Shown one piece after another: positions 63,600 through 64,000 of a stretch of 64,000 nucleotides of DNA. Both the position numbers and the translations under genes were made by a program. The DNA is from Klebsormidium nitens (lineage: Eukaryota > Streptophyta > Klebsormidiophyceae > Klebsormidiales > Klebsormidiaceae). Location of the stretch: contig DF237014.1 of NCBI GenBank assembly GCA_000708835.1, positions 1 through 64,000 of the forward strand, read 5' to 3'. The notes under the pieces are model-generated. The model was not told the origin of the DNA, ran no database searches, and saw only the letters and a list, made by a program, of their open reading frames with translations. Positions within the stretch are counted from its first letter, which is position 1, and each line of letters starts with the position of its first letter.

Positions 63600-64000
63600 T
63601 GTCACTTGACACCCAGCGGCCAGCCGCGCTGAGCCGGAGGGCACGCGGCCGGCTTTTATGTGGGCCGCCGCGAGCAAGCCGCGGCCCGGGCGGCAGCGGC
63701 GCGCTGCGCGCGGCGCGGGCGGCCGCGACCGTGGTAATAGGCGGCCGCCCGGCGGCAAATCAAAACCTCGGCTAAAGCCGCGGGTTTTGTAACTATTGAG
63801 CGAACTCCTCAGCGCGGCGGCTGATGTCGCGGCCGCCATGCGGCTGCTAAGTTTCTGCTACTTGACCATTCATTTGCAGCATTGGGGCCGGGCTCTGAAT
63901 CCGAGACAGAGCTTTTGAAAGCTTCGTGGCGCTGTTAGGAGTTTTTGAAATGGCAGGAAGGCAACTAGCTTTGGGCTCTATTCAGCACTCTTTGCAGGGC
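63600..64000. other. GC-rich hairpin cluster at the window end
   Basis: A strongly GC-rich stretch (about 63610-63760) with overlapping short palindromes is followed by a hairpin at 63761-63789: CAAAACC pairs with GGTTTTG, and an inner CGGCT pairs with AGCCG. A minus-strand ORF here is Arg/Ala/Pro-rich low complexity and not supported as a gene. The last 150 bases show nothing clear. Confidence 0.5.

Noticed and set aside
63761-63789. Rho-independent terminator-like hairpin followed by T-rich sequence
   Set aside because: The gene structures show a eukaryotic nuclear genome, where this signal has no such role; it is treated as a hairpin repeat only.
63402-63839. 145-codon Arg/Pro/Ala-rich minus-strand ORF
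   Set aside because: Its composition follows directly from the GC-rich hairpin cluster, and the TTAGGG repeats run through the same frame.

Overview
This window is nuclear DNA of a green-lineage eukaryote, most likely a streptophyte alga or early-diverging land plant; a Klebsormidium-type charophyte is my best guess (inference). Reasons: every clear gene is split by spliceosomal GT-AG introns into exons mostly of 70-300 bp; there is a plant-type inactive plastid FtsH (FtsHi), a P-class PPR protein and a plant-style SMP/C2 tethering protein; and there is a Rab23, a cilium-linked Rab that flowering plants lack. No bacterial operons, CRISPR arrays, rRNA genes or convincing tRNA genes are present.

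Layout. 1-1058: no gene seen. 1059-4107 (+): Rab23-type small GTPase, 7 exons. 4108-8464: gene-free, with a 321-bp inverted repeat (5517-5837 and 6591-6911). 8465-24101 (-): a 15.6-kb, 24-exon gene for an FtsHi5-like AAA protein of the chloroplast import-motor type. 24624-33244 (+): a 10-exon multidomain glycosyltransferase, head-to-head with the FtsHi gene. 34485-34874 (-): small unknown ORF. 35522-37785 (+): RNA polymerase subunit RPB9. 38983-48092 (-): 17-exon extended-synaptotagmin-like protein (TM, SMP, three C2 domains, C-terminal hydrophobic segment and coiled coil). 48478-51421 (+): cytosolic-type glyoxalase II, divergent from the previous gene. 53037-53991 (-): small unknown 4-exon gene. 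54800-57126 (+): P-class PPR protein. 58501-61552 (-): non-RD protein kinase with an unresolved N-terminus. 61553-64000: no supported gene; a 340-bp imperfect palindrome, a telomere-motif array and GC-rich hairpins.

The genes are functionally unrelated, as expected of a plant-type nuclear locus. Two divergent pairs (FtsHi/glycosyltransferase and C2 protein/glyoxalase II) may share promoter regions. Exon boundaries were set by hand from GT/AG sites, reading-phase continuity and protein-family expectation. Phase continuity holds for nearly all junctions.

Most notable: (1) the glycosyltransferase fuses a fucosyltransferase-like domain, a GT2/GT7C-like domain and a second, decayed fucosyltransferase-like copy in one polypeptide; (2) introns repeatedly carry local tandem copies of the adjacent exon edge with its splice site, most strikingly a six-copy, ~80-bp array in an FtsHi intron; (3) Rab23 is retained; (4) two different inverted-repeat elements have hairpin-rich arms.
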